Origin: Candidatus Melainabacteria bacterium
GTDB lineage: Bacteria > Cyanobacteriota > Vampirovibrionia > Obscuribacterales > Obscuribacteraceae
NCBI GenBank assembly: GCA_003153555.1
Contig: PLZS01000106.1
Coordinates: 1 to 54,072 of the forward strand
Reading direction: 5' to 3'
Length of the DNA stretch: 54,072 bases
Shown here: piece by piece, positions 17,449-28,300 of the stretch
Numbering within the stretch: position 1 is the first letter of the stretch
Layout of the letters: each line of letters opens with the position of its first letter
Notes under the pieces: generated by a model
The model's input: only the letters and a program-made list of their open reading frames with translations
Databases searched by the model: none
What the model was told of the DNA's origin: nothing
Program-made: the position numbers and the translations under genes

Positions 17449-18132
17449 GTGAAAAACGTCACCGCTAAAGCCCTTTTGATCAATGGCTGGATGGCTGCTG
17501 CTTTGAGCCTGCCGATGCCACTCGCAGCTTTGGCGGATGAAGGTCCCGCCTTATTGCCCGAGACCGCCAGTCTGGATTCGGAGCCGGTCGTGAGGGCAGA
17601 TTCGTCAACAGCTCCATCGGAAAGCAAACCGTTACAAGGTGGGGTGAGGAAGCGCCAGGTGGTCCCCGAGGGCGCGGATAGTTCCGACCTCTATTCGCAA
17701 GCGGTTAAAAAGCTGACTAGCGGGATAAAGCTTTCTGCGGAAGAGTATCGGAGCTTGGGAGCCGGTTGCGTCGGCTACGAGTCAGACCGCCCCTTCTTTC
17801 AAAAAATTGCCATAGTGAGCAAAGTCTATCCTGACTCGCCCGCAGACCGCGCTGGAATCCGTAAGGGTGACAAGTTAATCGACAACGATGATTCAGACGA
17901 AGATGCAAAAGATCATCCAGAAATTCCCAGATGGAAAGTTTCCTGTGGGCAAGCGGGAACTCAGGTCGAAGTGACGGTCTTACGCCATAAAAAAACCATT
18001 AACCTCACTCTCACCAGAATGAACATAGAGGATATTGCCGACGATGATGTACGCCATGAGTGGGAGAAGTTGATTGCTACTCTAGGCTATCCTAAAGAGG
18101 GTGAGTTTAGCGGTGCCGGCTATGTACCATAG
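17449..18132 (+). CDS. Secreted PDZ-domain protein
   Basis: The GTG start has a GGAGGG ribosome site. Residues 1-28 form a signal peptide (INGWMAAALSLPMPLAALADEG), and a Ser/Pro/Glu-rich linker follows to about 75. A PDZ domain covers roughly 100-190: VGYESDRPFFQKIAIVSKVYPDSPADRAGIRKGDKLIDNDD, with the usual SPADRAGIRKGD turn, closing with VEVTVLRHKKTINLTLTRMNI. The family binds C-terminal peptides or loops of partner proteins, often to present them to proteases. No protease domain is fused. It is divergent from the triplicated-module array and could be co-regulated with it through the shared upstream region, which is inference. Confidence 0.72.
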   Translation: MKNVTAKALLINGWMAAALSLPMPLAALADEGPALLPETASLDSEPVVRADSSTAPSESKPLQGGVRKRQVVPEGADSSDLYSQAVKKLTSGIKLSAEEYRSLGAGCVGYESDRPFFQKIAIVSKVYPDSPADRAGIRKGDKLIDNDDSDEDAKDHPEIPRWKVSCGQAGTQVEVTVLRHKKTINLTLTRMNIEDIADDDVRHEWEKLIATLGYPKEGEFSGAGYVP

Positions 18133-18155
18133 TGGTGCTTGACCGTTGTCTGATT

Positions 18156-18986
18156 TTATTGCAACATTTTTAAAAGCTCTGTTGGACCGACGTGGGCGAC
18201 ATTCAATGCGGCGATTGCGCAGCCATATCTTGCTGCGTCCGCTAACGATTTTCCCATTAAAATGTGAGAGAGCGTAGCACCGCAGAACGTGTCACCTGCA
18301 CCTGTTGGATCAAGTTCAATGGCAGAGGTAGCGGCTATGGTGGTTCTCTTTTCACCATCATAAACGGTGGCACCATTTTCTCCTGCGGTTACAAAGTATT
18401 TTGGATGTTGGCGAATTAACTCAAGCTCGTGTGCTTCCAATAACCCCCGAGCCTCATTGTCATTCATAAAAAATAGATCGCTGGAATTAAAAATCTGTCT
18501 CATTTCTGCTGTTTGCTGATACACAAGCTTCGCGTAAGTGCCCACCGAAACAGTAACATCTGTTTGTTGACGACAGTGGATAAGAAAATCATGCTGTGAT
18601 CGAGCTGAACTTAGAGCGGCAATATGTACAATATCTCCAGTTTTTATTTCGGGCAAATGTTCCGGCAGAAGCAACGACTCAGCGCCCCAGCTTGCGTTCA
18701 ATAAAGTGGCCTTGCCTCCGCCATGGTGAGCGATTTCCAATTGTGGTAGCGCCTTCGGTTCGCAACTAGGTCCGTACCAATCGAGAACGCTGTCGATAAT
18801 TTCAAGTTGCCTCGGCATGGGTGACGGCTTGGGTGCAAATAATGTGACACGAGCGCCACCAACACGACCCGCGAGCGCCGTGTACAATCCTGCGCCTCCG
18901 AGAGTTTCATATGTTGTGCGGATGCCATTCTTGTCGACATGAATTGTGTCTAGTGAAACGCAGCCAACAATTATGAGTCGGGACAT
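18156..18986 (-). CDS. PfkB-family carbohydrate/nucleoside kinase
   Basis: This is a ribokinase-type sugar or nucleoside kinase that transfers phosphate from ATP to a hydroxymethyl group. The N-terminal TLGGAGLYTALAGRVGGARVTLFAP is the family GG motif region. FFMNDNEARGLLEAHE carries the conserved N-x-x-E. DPTGAGDTFCGATLSHILMGKSLADAARYG is the PfkB signature 2, with the catalytic Asp near residue 235. The length of 276 is slightly short for the family but complete. The substrate cannot be read from sequence. The gene lies 8 bases downstream of the PEBP gene, so the two are likely cotranscribed. Confidence 0.8.
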   Translation of the reverse strand: MSRLIIVGCVSLDTIHVDKNGIRTTYETLGGAGLYTALAGRVGGARVTLFAPKPSPMPRQLEIIDSVLDWYGPSCEPKALPQLEIAHHGGGKATLLNASWGAESLLLPEHLPEIKTGDIVHIAALSSARSQHDFLIHCRQQTDVTVSVGTYAKLVYQQTAEMRQIFNSSDLFFMNDNEARGLLEAHELELIRQHPKYFVTAGENGATVYDGEKRTTIAATSAIELDPTGAGDTFCGATLSHILMGKSLADAARYGCAIAALNVAHVGPTELLKMLQ

Positions 18987-18994
18987 TGCGTCAC

Positions 18995-19546
18995 TTAACG
19001 CTTATAAGTGCCCGTCAGCTGTCCTTCAGCAAGAACATGACCTTTAATCGCGGTCTTGAATGAATTTTTGTCGCATCCAGGTTTCAACGAAAGCATGGTG
19101 TCTAATGCCATGATCTGAAAAACGTAATGATGAACTTTCCCTGGCGGAGGAGCAGGTCCAGTGTATCCAGGCGTTCGAACTTCGTTTGCTCCTTGCGTTA
19201 CACCTTGAGCCAAGCAGGCAACTTTGGGTACGTTTTCACCTAATTGCTTCGTGTTCGGAGACATGTTGAACAATGTCCAGTGCCAAAATGGTTCCGGCAT
19301 GGCATCGGGATCGGAGCAGCAGAGTGAGTAACTTTTGGTGCCTTTTGGTCCGGAAGTCCAAGCCAAAGGTGGTGAAATATCAGCACCATCACCGGTGTAT
19401 TTCTTTGGGAGAGGGGCTCCGTTAGCGAAAGTAGAGCTGCTCAAAGACAGCTTCTCCGCTGACTCGGCATGCAAAATCGATGTTGAGCCAAATATCAAAA
19501 TAGTGAGAGCGAAACGTACGATTTTGTACGATTGTTTGCTTTGCAT
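18995..19546 (-). CDS. YbhB/YbcL-type PEBP (Raf kinase inhibitor-like) protein, exported
   Basis: Residues 1-27 are a signal peptide (IVRFALTILIFGSTSILHAES). The PEBP fold is clear: FANGAPLPKKYTGDGADISPPLAWTSGPKGTKSYSLCCSDPDAMPEPFWHWTLFNM includes the DPDA ligand-pocket motif and the HWTLFNM strand. GYTGPAPPPGKVHHYVFQIMALD is the second hallmark. Bacterial members of this family bind small anionic ligands, and their roles are poorly known. The protein is first in a two-gene unit with the PfkB kinase. Confidence 0.88.
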   Translation of the reverse strand: MQSKQSYKIVRFALTILIFGSTSILHAESAEKLSLSSSTFANGAPLPKKYTGDGADISPPLAWTSGPKGTKSYSLCCSDPDAMPEPFWHWTLFNMSPNTKQLGENVPKVACLAQGVTQGANEVRTPGYTGPAPPPGKVHHYVFQIMALDTMLSLKPGCDKNSFKTAIKGHVLAEGQLTGTYKR

Positions 19547-19696
19547 TTTTGAACCCTGTCCTGAATGCGAACCCGGTAGCGGAATTAGCTAATCTACCGT
19601 TTTGGCGTTAAGTTTATCACATTCAATAAAATCGAAGCCGCAGGGAAAATCGCGAGTTGTACGCGTATCCTGGTTCTATTATTTACCTCCCCAGGG

Positions 19697-20419
19697 TCAC
19701 GGTATGGATCTCATTTGCCGTTGGATAGAGATTCGCCCACTTGTTTCGGCTAAACTCTGATTGCCAAGACTGCCGTACACAGTTGATTCTAAATCATAAG
19801 CATCCCAGTTATTTGGTTCGAGACGAATTGCTTTTTTGGCGTCCTTCAGAGCTTTCTGAAATTTGCCGCACTCATAGTAAATCCAACCGCGCTTAAGCCA
19901 TATGTTGGCGTCCGTCGGACTCAATGATATGGCTTTGTTCAAGTCCTTGAGCGCCCTAGTGTGCATACCGCTTTGACTGAAGATCCAACCGCGTTCCATG
20001 TACGCACATGCGTTGTGAGGATTGGCTTTTATTTCACCGTCAAATTGTTTTATTGAATCAAGTTGCAATTGTTTATTGTAATCGGCTTGAGAGATTCGAG
20101 AATCTCTCGCATTCGTCGAATCAGACTGATCGAGTTGATCAATTGGTGGTGGGCCTACTTCTTCATTGCGCGTGGAGGTAGACTCACTGGTGACATGTGT
20201 GCGACTCATGTCTGTTTGGGTCGAAATGTAATGTCCGATCGGTGCGAGCACCACCGATACCATCAGCATTGTTAGCATGATGTTCGATAAAGACAATTTG
20301 CCTAAAAGACTGTTTGTCTCAACCAAGGGAGATTGTTTTAAACAAAAATTGCAGGCGTGATGAGTAGATTCACAATCACAAACAGAATGAACACGATCTT
20401 CGATGATTTCTGTCGCCAT
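19697..20419 (-). CDS. Membrane TPR protein with N-terminal Cys/His cluster
   Basis: The short cytoplasmic N-terminus holds CDCESTHHACNFC, a Cys/His cluster that could bind zinc. It is followed by one membrane segment (IMLTMLMVSVVLAPIGHYIS, about 46-66) and a Ser/Thr/Asp-rich linker. Two to three TPR units then occupy 125-225: IKANPHNACAYMERGWIFSQSGMHTRALKDLNKAISLSPTD, ANIWLKRGWIYYECGKFQKALKDAKKAIRLEPNN, and a partial third. The topology suggests a zinc-knuckle sensor or anchor inside and TPR scaffold outside. No partner gene is evident. Confidence 0.62.
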   Translation of the reverse strand: MATEIIEDRVHSVCDCESTHHACNFCLKQSPLVETNSLLGKLSLSNIMLTMLMVSVVLAPIGHYISTQTDMSRTHVTSESTSTRNEEVGPPPIDQLDQSDSTNARDSRISQADYNKQLQLDSIKQFDGEIKANPHNACAYMERGWIFSQSGMHTRALKDLNKAISLSPTDANIWLKRGWIYYECGKFQKALKDAKKAIRLEPNNWDAYDLESTVYGSLGNQSLAETSGRISIQRQMRSIP

Positions 20420-20669
20420 CAGTGCCCGTCCCCTTAAATTTGGTAACTGGTCCTCCCATCATTATGCGCGCTTCTTGAAAACATTGCTGTTAAGTGTTCG
20501 TGTGAAATCGGTAAAAGCCTTAGCCTCGACAAACCGTCTGGCAGGCTTGTTTAAGGTTCGGGAGCGGTAACTGAACCTTGCCTAATGACAAGCAGGTCGA
20601 ACTGTTGCACAATGCCGAGGTCGGACCGCCAAGGCTGCGCCGATAATGATACGCAAGTAGGGAGTCGTA

Positions 20670-21863
20670 TTGACCTGTAGTTTTTGGACCAGCAGAGTTG
20701 TTGTTGCTTTTCTGGGCTTTGTCATTCTTGGCTTTGCGCTTCAGTCGCTGTGCCCAAATTCTCTGCTGGAGACTTACAATCCGAGAGAAAAAACGTTGCT
20801 CGCCGACCTGGTTAAAGCGTGGAAAGCAACGCCTCAAGCACCTAACATTTGTTTCTTGGGATCGTCTTTGGTGCAGTGTGCCCTTAAAAACTCAGATCCA
20901 ACATTTCTAAGTCGTGTGATCACTCACGACGATGCTCCATCCTTCTCTTGGGCGCTGGGCGGTGAGAATGCTTCTGATTCGTACATGATTGCGTCGACAA
21001 TGATGTCGATTTCGAAGAAACCACGACTTCTCATTTATGGAATTGCCCCGCGGGATTTGTTGGACAATAACGTGAAATCGCCTGTCAGCACCGATATTTT
21101 CCGTTATTTGAGCAGCAGTAGTACTATATTTTCGTTACCTGGAAGCGCATTCACTTCTGTTGATGATCGAGTCGCCTTTGCGCTCAGGCAATTCTTGTTT
21201 TTGGTGGACCGCAAAGATGCTCTTTCTCAGTATGTTTCTGCTCAGTTGCAAGCTGTTCTACCAGATCTGATACCGGCGCTGCGTAACGCAAAAATAGGCA
21301 CCGAGGAGCAACAGAAGATCGTCGCAGCGCAGGCACAAATTGAGGCTACTCCTGTAAACGGCGCGAAGCAGAGAGTTCATACTGTGAGTCCACAAATTGA
21401 GGCTACCCCTGTAATCGGCTCCAAGAAGGAAGTGCTCGCAGCCAAGCAGAAAGCAGCCTATGACTACTTATTGCGCGTGTCAAAAGGCGTGACAATTTTT
21501 AGATATAATCCCTACTCGGCTGAACGATACAATCGCCAGGTAGTTTTTCTAGACAAGTTGCTTGCTCATTTAGAAAGCATCGGGGTTCCGGTGATTCTCG
21601 TCAAGATGCCATTGAAAAACGAGCATGTCGCCATCATGCCTAAAGAGTTACTTGAATCGTACACAAAAGATGTGGACCGGCTAGCCACTAAATATGGTGC
21701 CTCTGTTCTAGACTTCAATACCAGCGATTTTAAGGACTCAAACTACGGTGACGTCGCCCATCTCAACGCAACTGGTGCCCGCATTTTTCAAGACCTGCTC
21801 GTAAAAACCTTTAAGGCGCCTCCCTATCGTGCGAAGCTTGCCTCAATCAATCCACTTAATTGA
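20670..21863 (+). CDS. SGNH/GDSL-hydrolase-like exported protein (DUF1574/AlgX-like)
   Basis: It starts at TTG with an AGGGAG ribosome site and has an N-terminal anchor (VVVAFLGFVILGFALQSL). ICFLGSSLVQCAL is a block-I-like strand with the Ser near residue 65 (GSS rather than GDS). PRLLIYGIAPRDL is a middle block. DVAHLNATGARIFQDLL near 360 is the D-x-x-H-like block V, typical of SGNH enzymes that handle acyl or acetyl groups on surface polysaccharides. A 19-residue unit near 222-250 is tandemly duplicated (QIEATPVNGAKQ / QIEATPVIGSKK). The last 21 bases overlap the convergent gene on the other strand. Confidence 0.6.
   Translation: MTCSFWTSRVVVAFLGFVILGFALQSLCPNSLLETYNPREKTLLADLVKAWKATPQAPNICFLGSSLVQCALKNSDPTFLSRVITHDDAPSFSWALGGENASDSYMIASTMMSISKKPRLLIYGIAPRDLLDNNVKSPVSTDIFRYLSSSSTIFSLPGSAFTSVDDRVAFALRQFLFLVDRKDALSQYVSAQLQAVLPDLIPALRNAKIGTEEQQKIVAAQAQIEATPVNGAKQRVHTVSPQIEATPVIGSKKEVLAAKQKAAYDYLLRVSKGVTIFRYNPYSAERYNRQVVFLDKLLAHLESIGVPVILVKMPLKNEHVAIMPKELLESYTKDVDRLATKYGASVLDFNTSDFKDSNYGDVAHLNATGARIFQDLLVKTFKAPPYRAKLASINPLN
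21334..21420 (+). repeat. 57-bp tandem duplication inside the SGNH-like gene
   Basis: Two near-identical segments starting at 21334 and 21391 (offset 57 bases, exactly 19 codons) encode QIEATPV-type peptides. The duplication is in frame and lies in a loop between strands of the hydrolase-like domain. Confidence 0.6.
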
Positions 21864-22367
21864 TCCTAACGCCTGGCGAGCGTGCTTTAACAGAGCGGGA
21901 TATTGTTCAACAGGCGCTTGAAACCAAATTTCTTGCACCGCTTCGCATTCAGAACCTGTAGGCACAAACATCCAAAATCGATCAGCGATCATCTGATTCC
22001 ACCTTCCCTCCACTATGATCACCCGACGACCATTCCAGTCTTGAGTGCGGGCATTCAAGAAATTGAAGGCGTCGGCAAGGCTAGCGTCTCTCAATACTTC
22101 ACTAATAGATTCAAGTTGTTTAGTAGTCAATTGGCATGGAGGCAGTTCAAGCAAGTTTTTCAAATTGTCCTGAGCATTGCCACTTAGCGGACGACCTCGG
22201 TAATACAGACATAGCTCGACGTCTTTGAGCGTGTGAGGTCCGAATGATAACCAAGAAGGGCTAGCCGTGCCGCGATCTACCTGTTCCAGGGGCTCCCACG
22301 AAGTAGGTATTTCCATAGTTTTAACTTGTCCGTGGTTTCGGAGCATGTTAGTTGTCTCGATTCTCAT
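21843..22367 (-). CDS. Hypothetical protein, candidate partner (immunity-like) of the giant protein
   Basis: I do not recognise this 174-residue soluble protein. It has no signal peptide and is rich in Trp and aromatic strands (RRVIIVEGRWNQMIADRFWMFVPTG, CEAVQEIWFQAPVEQYPALLKHARQALGSIKWI). It starts 24 bases after the stop of the 2095-residue gene, with an AAGGAT ribosome site, so the two are almost certainly cotranscribed. A small intracellular protein placed directly behind a large multidomain protein with a C-terminal peptidase-like domain is the usual arrangement of a polymorphic toxin and its immunity protein, or an effector and its chaperone. Its 3' end overlaps the convergent SGNH gene by 21 bases. 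Confidence 0.55.
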   Translation of the reverse strand: MRIETTNMLRNHGQVKTMEIPTSWEPLEQVDRGTASPSWLSFGPHTLKDVELCLYYRGRPLSGNAQDNLKNLLELPPCQLTTKQLESISEVLRDASLADAFNFLNARTQDWNGRRVIIVEGRWNQMIADRFWMFVPTGSECEAVQEIWFQAPVEQYPALLKHARQALGSIKWID

Positions 22368-22391
22368 TTGATTTGGATCCTTACTATCATA

Positions 22392-25300
22392 CTAATTTGG
22401 AGAGGATGCGACTGTTGCTGGTAAAGGCTGCGGCACCTGCACCGGCGGTGGCGGCAGTGGGCGCGGTTGTAAGTTGGGAGGAGGTGGGGGATATAACTTC
22501 CCTTGTGCGTCTCTTGGTAATGTTGCTCTGAATAAGTCGCTGGCGTCAATGGCATTTTCGCCTACTCGATTCGATCTCAATCCCCATTGATTGAAGATAT
22601 CTACTTTTAAGATCGGATTTCCATCAGGACCGGGCACCCAATGAACACCTTCAACAGTAACTACGTGAGCACCTCCGCTGCCACCTGCTCCTTGAAATGC
22701 TTTGAAAATCGGATCGCGTGTGTCAACTTCTAAAACAAGTGGAAGTTTGTGATTGTACTGTGCGTTCAACAAGATATTTTCCAATTCTTGTTTGTTGCCG
22801 GCGCTCAAAACCTTAGTCGATCCTTTGTAGTGAGGACCACCGACGATAATACCGGACTCGGTACCATTGATTGGGGCTCCGTTAGCGTCTTTACCTGGCA
22901 CAATACGATTGTAAATGTCTCCTAATTCGGATGTATACAAGCCGGGTGCTTCTTGAATCGGAATTGTTTCGTAACTGCCATCTGGTGTTCTTCTTAAGGC
23001 TACAAGTTGTTCGCCAGTACCTTTCGCTCCTGGTGCGACCGGTTGTTTCCTGTACTGGATCACATCTCCTGGTTGGTATACGTAACCGTTGCGGCTGAGG
23101 TTGGTGCCTGACATAACGTCGGCATAGTGGATGTTGACGGCGGTATTCTCGAATATTTGCCCTGCATACGTTCTGCTACCGTCAATTTTGACGTCGTCGA
23201 ATCTTCCATGGGCGTAACGACTTTGCAGTGTTCGGAGTGACTCCGCATCTGGTATCAAGCCGCCGGTCCGCTCAAGATCAACTGTCACACCTTGTGGAGT
23301 TACATATTTGCCCGTTAGTGCCACATCTGTGATCAGGCGAGCAGCTGATGCTGGATCTGCTTCAAAAGCTCTTGTTTCCAGACAGGTTACGTTGCAGGTA
23401 CTGTTGTATCCTTGATCTATAGAGCCGGGATAGGCAGTTTCGTACAAAATTTGTTCTGACAAACGCGCGCGTTCGATTGGGCCAAGTTTGGCACCATCAG
23501 TGGCCGACAGCAGTCGGTTAACTTGGCGATACGTTTCAGCCAGTTCAGCTGGTGGCAAGCCGCGTTTCTCTACGTCGCTCATAAGATTTAAAAAGCGGTT
23601 CGCTTGTCCTTGATCTGGGAAGTTATACCGTGCCAGGGCTTCCAGCTTTTGCGATTCGATGGCTGGATTGGCATTTTTGTATTCGATTTGGCGTCCCGGC
23701 CAGTGAACTTCTTCGGAGCCGTCTGCGTGTCTGATTGTTGCTTTGCCTGTGGAATCTTCTATACGAATTGCTCCATCTCTTTCGACACTAATCTTGCCTG
23801 AATAGGTGCTTTCTGCTCGGCCTTTGTTCTTGATTGTCCAGTTGGTATCGTCTGCGGTGCTCCATTCAGAACCATCTGCATACTTGACGGCTTGGAGTTG
23901 TCCATTCGCTCCATATTCGAATTTAGTGCTAATACCGTACGCTGAGTCAGCACTGACCACTTGTCCTTCTTTGTTTATGGTTATTCGTGCGCCAGCTCGA
24001 TCGTCAAGCACTCTTGTGCCGTCTTGTTTTGCAATCCAATCTCCCTCAGCTCGGCTGTATAACACACTGCCATCTGACAGTTGGCGACCAGGTGTATCTT
24101 GTACTTTGACGACGGGTCCGTCTTTAAAGCCAAGGTGAATTTCGTCACTGGCATTCAAATGAACCTGTGCATTGTGGACTCTTTCTATTTGTCCATTTGC
24201 GTGCTTGATAAATGAACCATTGGTCGAGTGGTCGGTGTAGATATATTGGCCAGTCGCTTCGTCTATTTTGATTGTGCCATGATTGTTTGAAACCAAGTGA
24301 GAAACAAGGTCGTCGTTGCTGAAGGTTTGGTGGGCGCGACCGAGTTCGATAGTACCATTTTGGAAATTTGAAGGTTCGCCATTGATGTAAATCTGTCGAT
24401 CGACAGTGGGAATCGGTCCTGTTTGATTCAGATTGAAGAATTCAAGCTTGGGACCATTCACTGCACCCAGACGGATTTCTTGATCGGGATTTATTTTCAC
24501 TTCTTGGTTTTTTGGAAGACGAACGAATCCATCGCCTTGTTTCACGTAGGTTCCGTTCGAGGATCTGTCCGTGAAATAGAAACTATGATCAGCTTCGTTC
24601 CATCTAAGCGTGCCTTGATTTCTCGAGACTCTGATGTCACTGAGATTGGTCATAGTGTCGCGGCCAACTTGAATCGTGCCATTGTGAACTGGAACGTCTT
24701 GTCCATCGACGCGAATTCGAGTGTCTGACAGCCGTCCAAATTCGAGAGGTGTTGCTGCTGCCTCAGTACCAAATCCAACCGGACCACCATTAACGGTGCC
24801 TGGCTGAGGTCCAAGTTCTGCTAGTTTGGGTGCAGCTGGTATTGGATTGTTTGAATCTCTAGGGGCGATAACTGTGCTGGCATCGTCAATTGCTTGAACT
24901 TTGGGACTCGAGAGTTCTGTGTTCTTTATACCAATGTTTTCTGCGCCATCAGGTAGTTTCGTTCCATTACTGTCGACGTGAATCGTCTCTGTTTTGTCGC
25001 CAACCTTGACAGTTAGATCGATTTCTTTGCCTTCAGGAGCTTTGACGGTAATCGCACCGTCTTCCGATTTAGTGAAGTTTAGGTCGAGATGTTCAGAGGT
25101 GCCGGCTGGAATTTCTGGTCCGTTGGTTCTGAAGTGAGCGGCTCCTGTCGAAAGTGCCTCGAAACCAACAGAAAGTGTTGAACCAACTGCGAAGCCGGTG
25201 GCGAAAGCCTTCGGCAAAGATGATATATCCAGATTGCCGTTTGCGATTCCTACCGACGCTTCGATCGCTACGTTAGCAGTACCGCCTACGGTGCCGAATA

Positions 25301-28300
25301 CTCCGGCCTGGCGAAGCGTGCCGGCGAGAGTGGACTTGATAGCATCTTCCGATACTTGCTTGCCGCCGTCTTCAATGGACTTTTTCAAAGCGCTTTCCAA
25401 GGCGGCGCGCTGCGCAGGAGTAATTCCTTCAACAGCTACTTTGTCCACTACCTGACTAATAGCTTGTTCGGAGATCGGTTCGCCACGAACAACGGCGTGA
25501 GCAATCAAGTTGTTGACTTCCTTCTCAACAATCTCTGTGCCGCCTTTTTTGATACCTTGCTGAACTAACTCTTCTCCCGCCGTGGCGACAAATCGTTCTG
25601 TTGCAATTTTTCCGACACCGGCAAAGGCACCAATTGTCTCAGGTCCCACAACGGAGAAACCTGCTGTGACAGCGCCGATCGCTCCATCTTTGAGAACGTT
25701 GCTAAGACTGAGGTCGTAGTCGTTGCCCTCAACAGCTTTTTTCAAGGCGATTCTGCCCACCGCGCCAACTGCTGCAACCGCAGCAAGTGCTGCTAATCCA
25801 ACTCCGCCTGTGGCGACACCGACGGCAATACCACCGACGATTACTGCTACTTGGTATAGCTTTTCAGCAAATTCTTGTTTTGAAGTTTGGTAATCTTTGA
25901 GTGCTTCTGTGAAATATTTATTGGCTTCTTCTTGTTTCTCTGGAGGCAATTTTTCGAATCGTGATTGAAAGTCTGTAAGCATTGCGCCTTGATCTGTCAA
26001 TGATCGGTCCAGAACTTCTTCCGAGCCATCTGGCGAAAATCCTGATTTGCTCTTTAATGCGCGTTCGAGATTGTCATAGTAGTCTTGCCGTCCATCTACG
26101 GATGTGGCGGTCAAGTATGTGCGGAAGTCATTTCGTTCTGCTGTATTGACTCGACCTAACACATCATCATCCAGAGCGGCGCCATATTTTTGCGTATACT
26201 CATCACGCAGCTGCTGTTTTTGTTCCGGCGACAGCGCTTTCAGTTTGTCTCTAAACTGCTCCACGTCCGTTCCATCATTCAGTACAAACGAACGGATTTC
26301 ATCGGCGAGATCCATCTTGCCGCCTTGTTTTACGAGAGTGTCGATTAGCTGCTTCTCGTCGTCTTTGATCAATTTGCTGTCATAAAGTTTTTGACGTTCC
26401 TCGGGGCTAGCGGTGGAAGCGTCGATGAAGAAGTCCTTGGTGCGTAATCCAAGTTCGGCTTTCTGCTCAACTGTGAGACGACCAGTGTCATACAATGTCT
26501 TGAGGTATGGTTCCTCGTATACGCCGACGCCGCCTTCTGCAGCTGCAGGACCATACTTGGTCAGTAGCGCACTTTGGATATAACCATCGATAGTTTTCTT
26601 GATTTGCTTCTCTTCGTCGGTGAGTGAATCTTCCGGACCAGTAAGTTTCTGACGAAGTTTATCGTCCTTGAGCACAGCTTCAACGTCGCCGATAGCGTCT
26701 TTGGCTGCCACTTTATTGATGTTGTCGCTAAGCAGCTTATCCACAGGTCCTTGTTCGGCTGGCTTGCCTGTTTCAGCAACTTGGGAGAGCAATCGTTTTG
26801 CGTATATTTTTTCTGCACCATCGAGATTGTCGTTGACAAACTTATCGACATCGGTGCGGAATGCAGTGTCATTCTTGTATTTTGAAGCCTCGTCCGCACT
26901 GAGTCCGGCGATTGCTGCGGTTACATTCTTGCCATTATAGGAAGTACCGAAGAAGAGAAAATCATGTCCCTTGTTTTGCTCGATGACATCGAACAATGAA
27001 CGATTTATCTTTTGCGATTCTTCATAACTCGCTGCGCCAACCTTTTTATCGATTAATTTGAGCAGCTCGTCTGTTTCATCTTTGTCAGTAAATTTGCCGA
27101 TGTATTCTTCAATTTCTTTTCGGAATGCCGGTCCCTTTGTCGGATCTTTGAGCTTTTCCCAATCGTTCTTACTGAGTGATTCAACTTCGGCAAATCTCCC
27201 GTTTTTGCCGTCACCTTCTGCGACTGAAGAGATTATGGATCCATTTTTACCATTGAGCAGTTTATCTTCCCATTTTGCGCTCTCGTTACCACTGCCGGCA
27301 TCTTCAAATGCTTTGTGAATGCTGTTGTAAAAATTCAAGGCGTTTTTATCTTGATCTGCTCCAGGATTGCCGCCATTCTTTGCGAGTTCGTATCCCTTGG
27401 AGAATAACTGTCTTTCGCCATCAGTTGCGTTGTCAGCTGCATTGCCGATTGCCTTTTTGTTGTCGAACCATCCGAAAATTGAACCTGTGTTGTCGGCAGC
27501 GATCGTGGCTAAGGAAACGTGACCGTCGTGAAGAATGTCCATGGCTTGTAAAAGTTTGCTATCAACTTCTTTGCTCGAAACTGCGCTTCGCAGTTTGTCG
27601 ATAGTGGTGCCTTCAGTTAACCTATCAAAATCCAGATCGCCTTTAGCTAAGCCTTCGATCAGATTGGCGCCGCCGACAAGCAAGTCACCGCCTGGAAGGT
27701 CGCTGACTACATTTTTGATGAAGCCCAGCGTGCCTCCATCTTTGTGGACTTTAAATGCTTCGGAAATTTGTTTTTTGAATTCATCATCGTGACTAAGTTT
27801 TTCTCTGGCTTCTTTGGCTGCCGGAGTGTCGCCTCGCAAGGCGATACCAAAGTAATCCAAATTCTTATGATCGATTGCGAAGTGAGCAAAGTCCTCAATG
27901 TCTTGCGCGGTTCGTTGATCTGCTGGTTTACGCAGGAAGCCGACCGCCTTCATGGCGTCGCTCGAAACGTCATATTTTTTCAGAGCCTCATCTACGGTCA
28001 TACCGTAGTCTTTTTTGAAATCGTCTTCGAGTTGTTTTTCTTGCACAGAATTCAAAGTCGCAAAAGTTTCGAGCACTCTGCGCTCGCCATCACCACGGTC
28101 ATCATTGATTGCCGACAGCGATACCATCAAGTTACCGGCGTCGTTCGCGCGACCGTCTCGTCTGTTTAAGATAGCTTCTGTTTTTATGAAATCATCTCCA
28201 CCCAGCCTGTCCTTCAATTCAGTCCGCAGGCTGCGGTGATCACTGTTGCCATCGATGTTTACGTATGCTTCTTCGATTGCTTTACGATCAGTCGCAGTGA

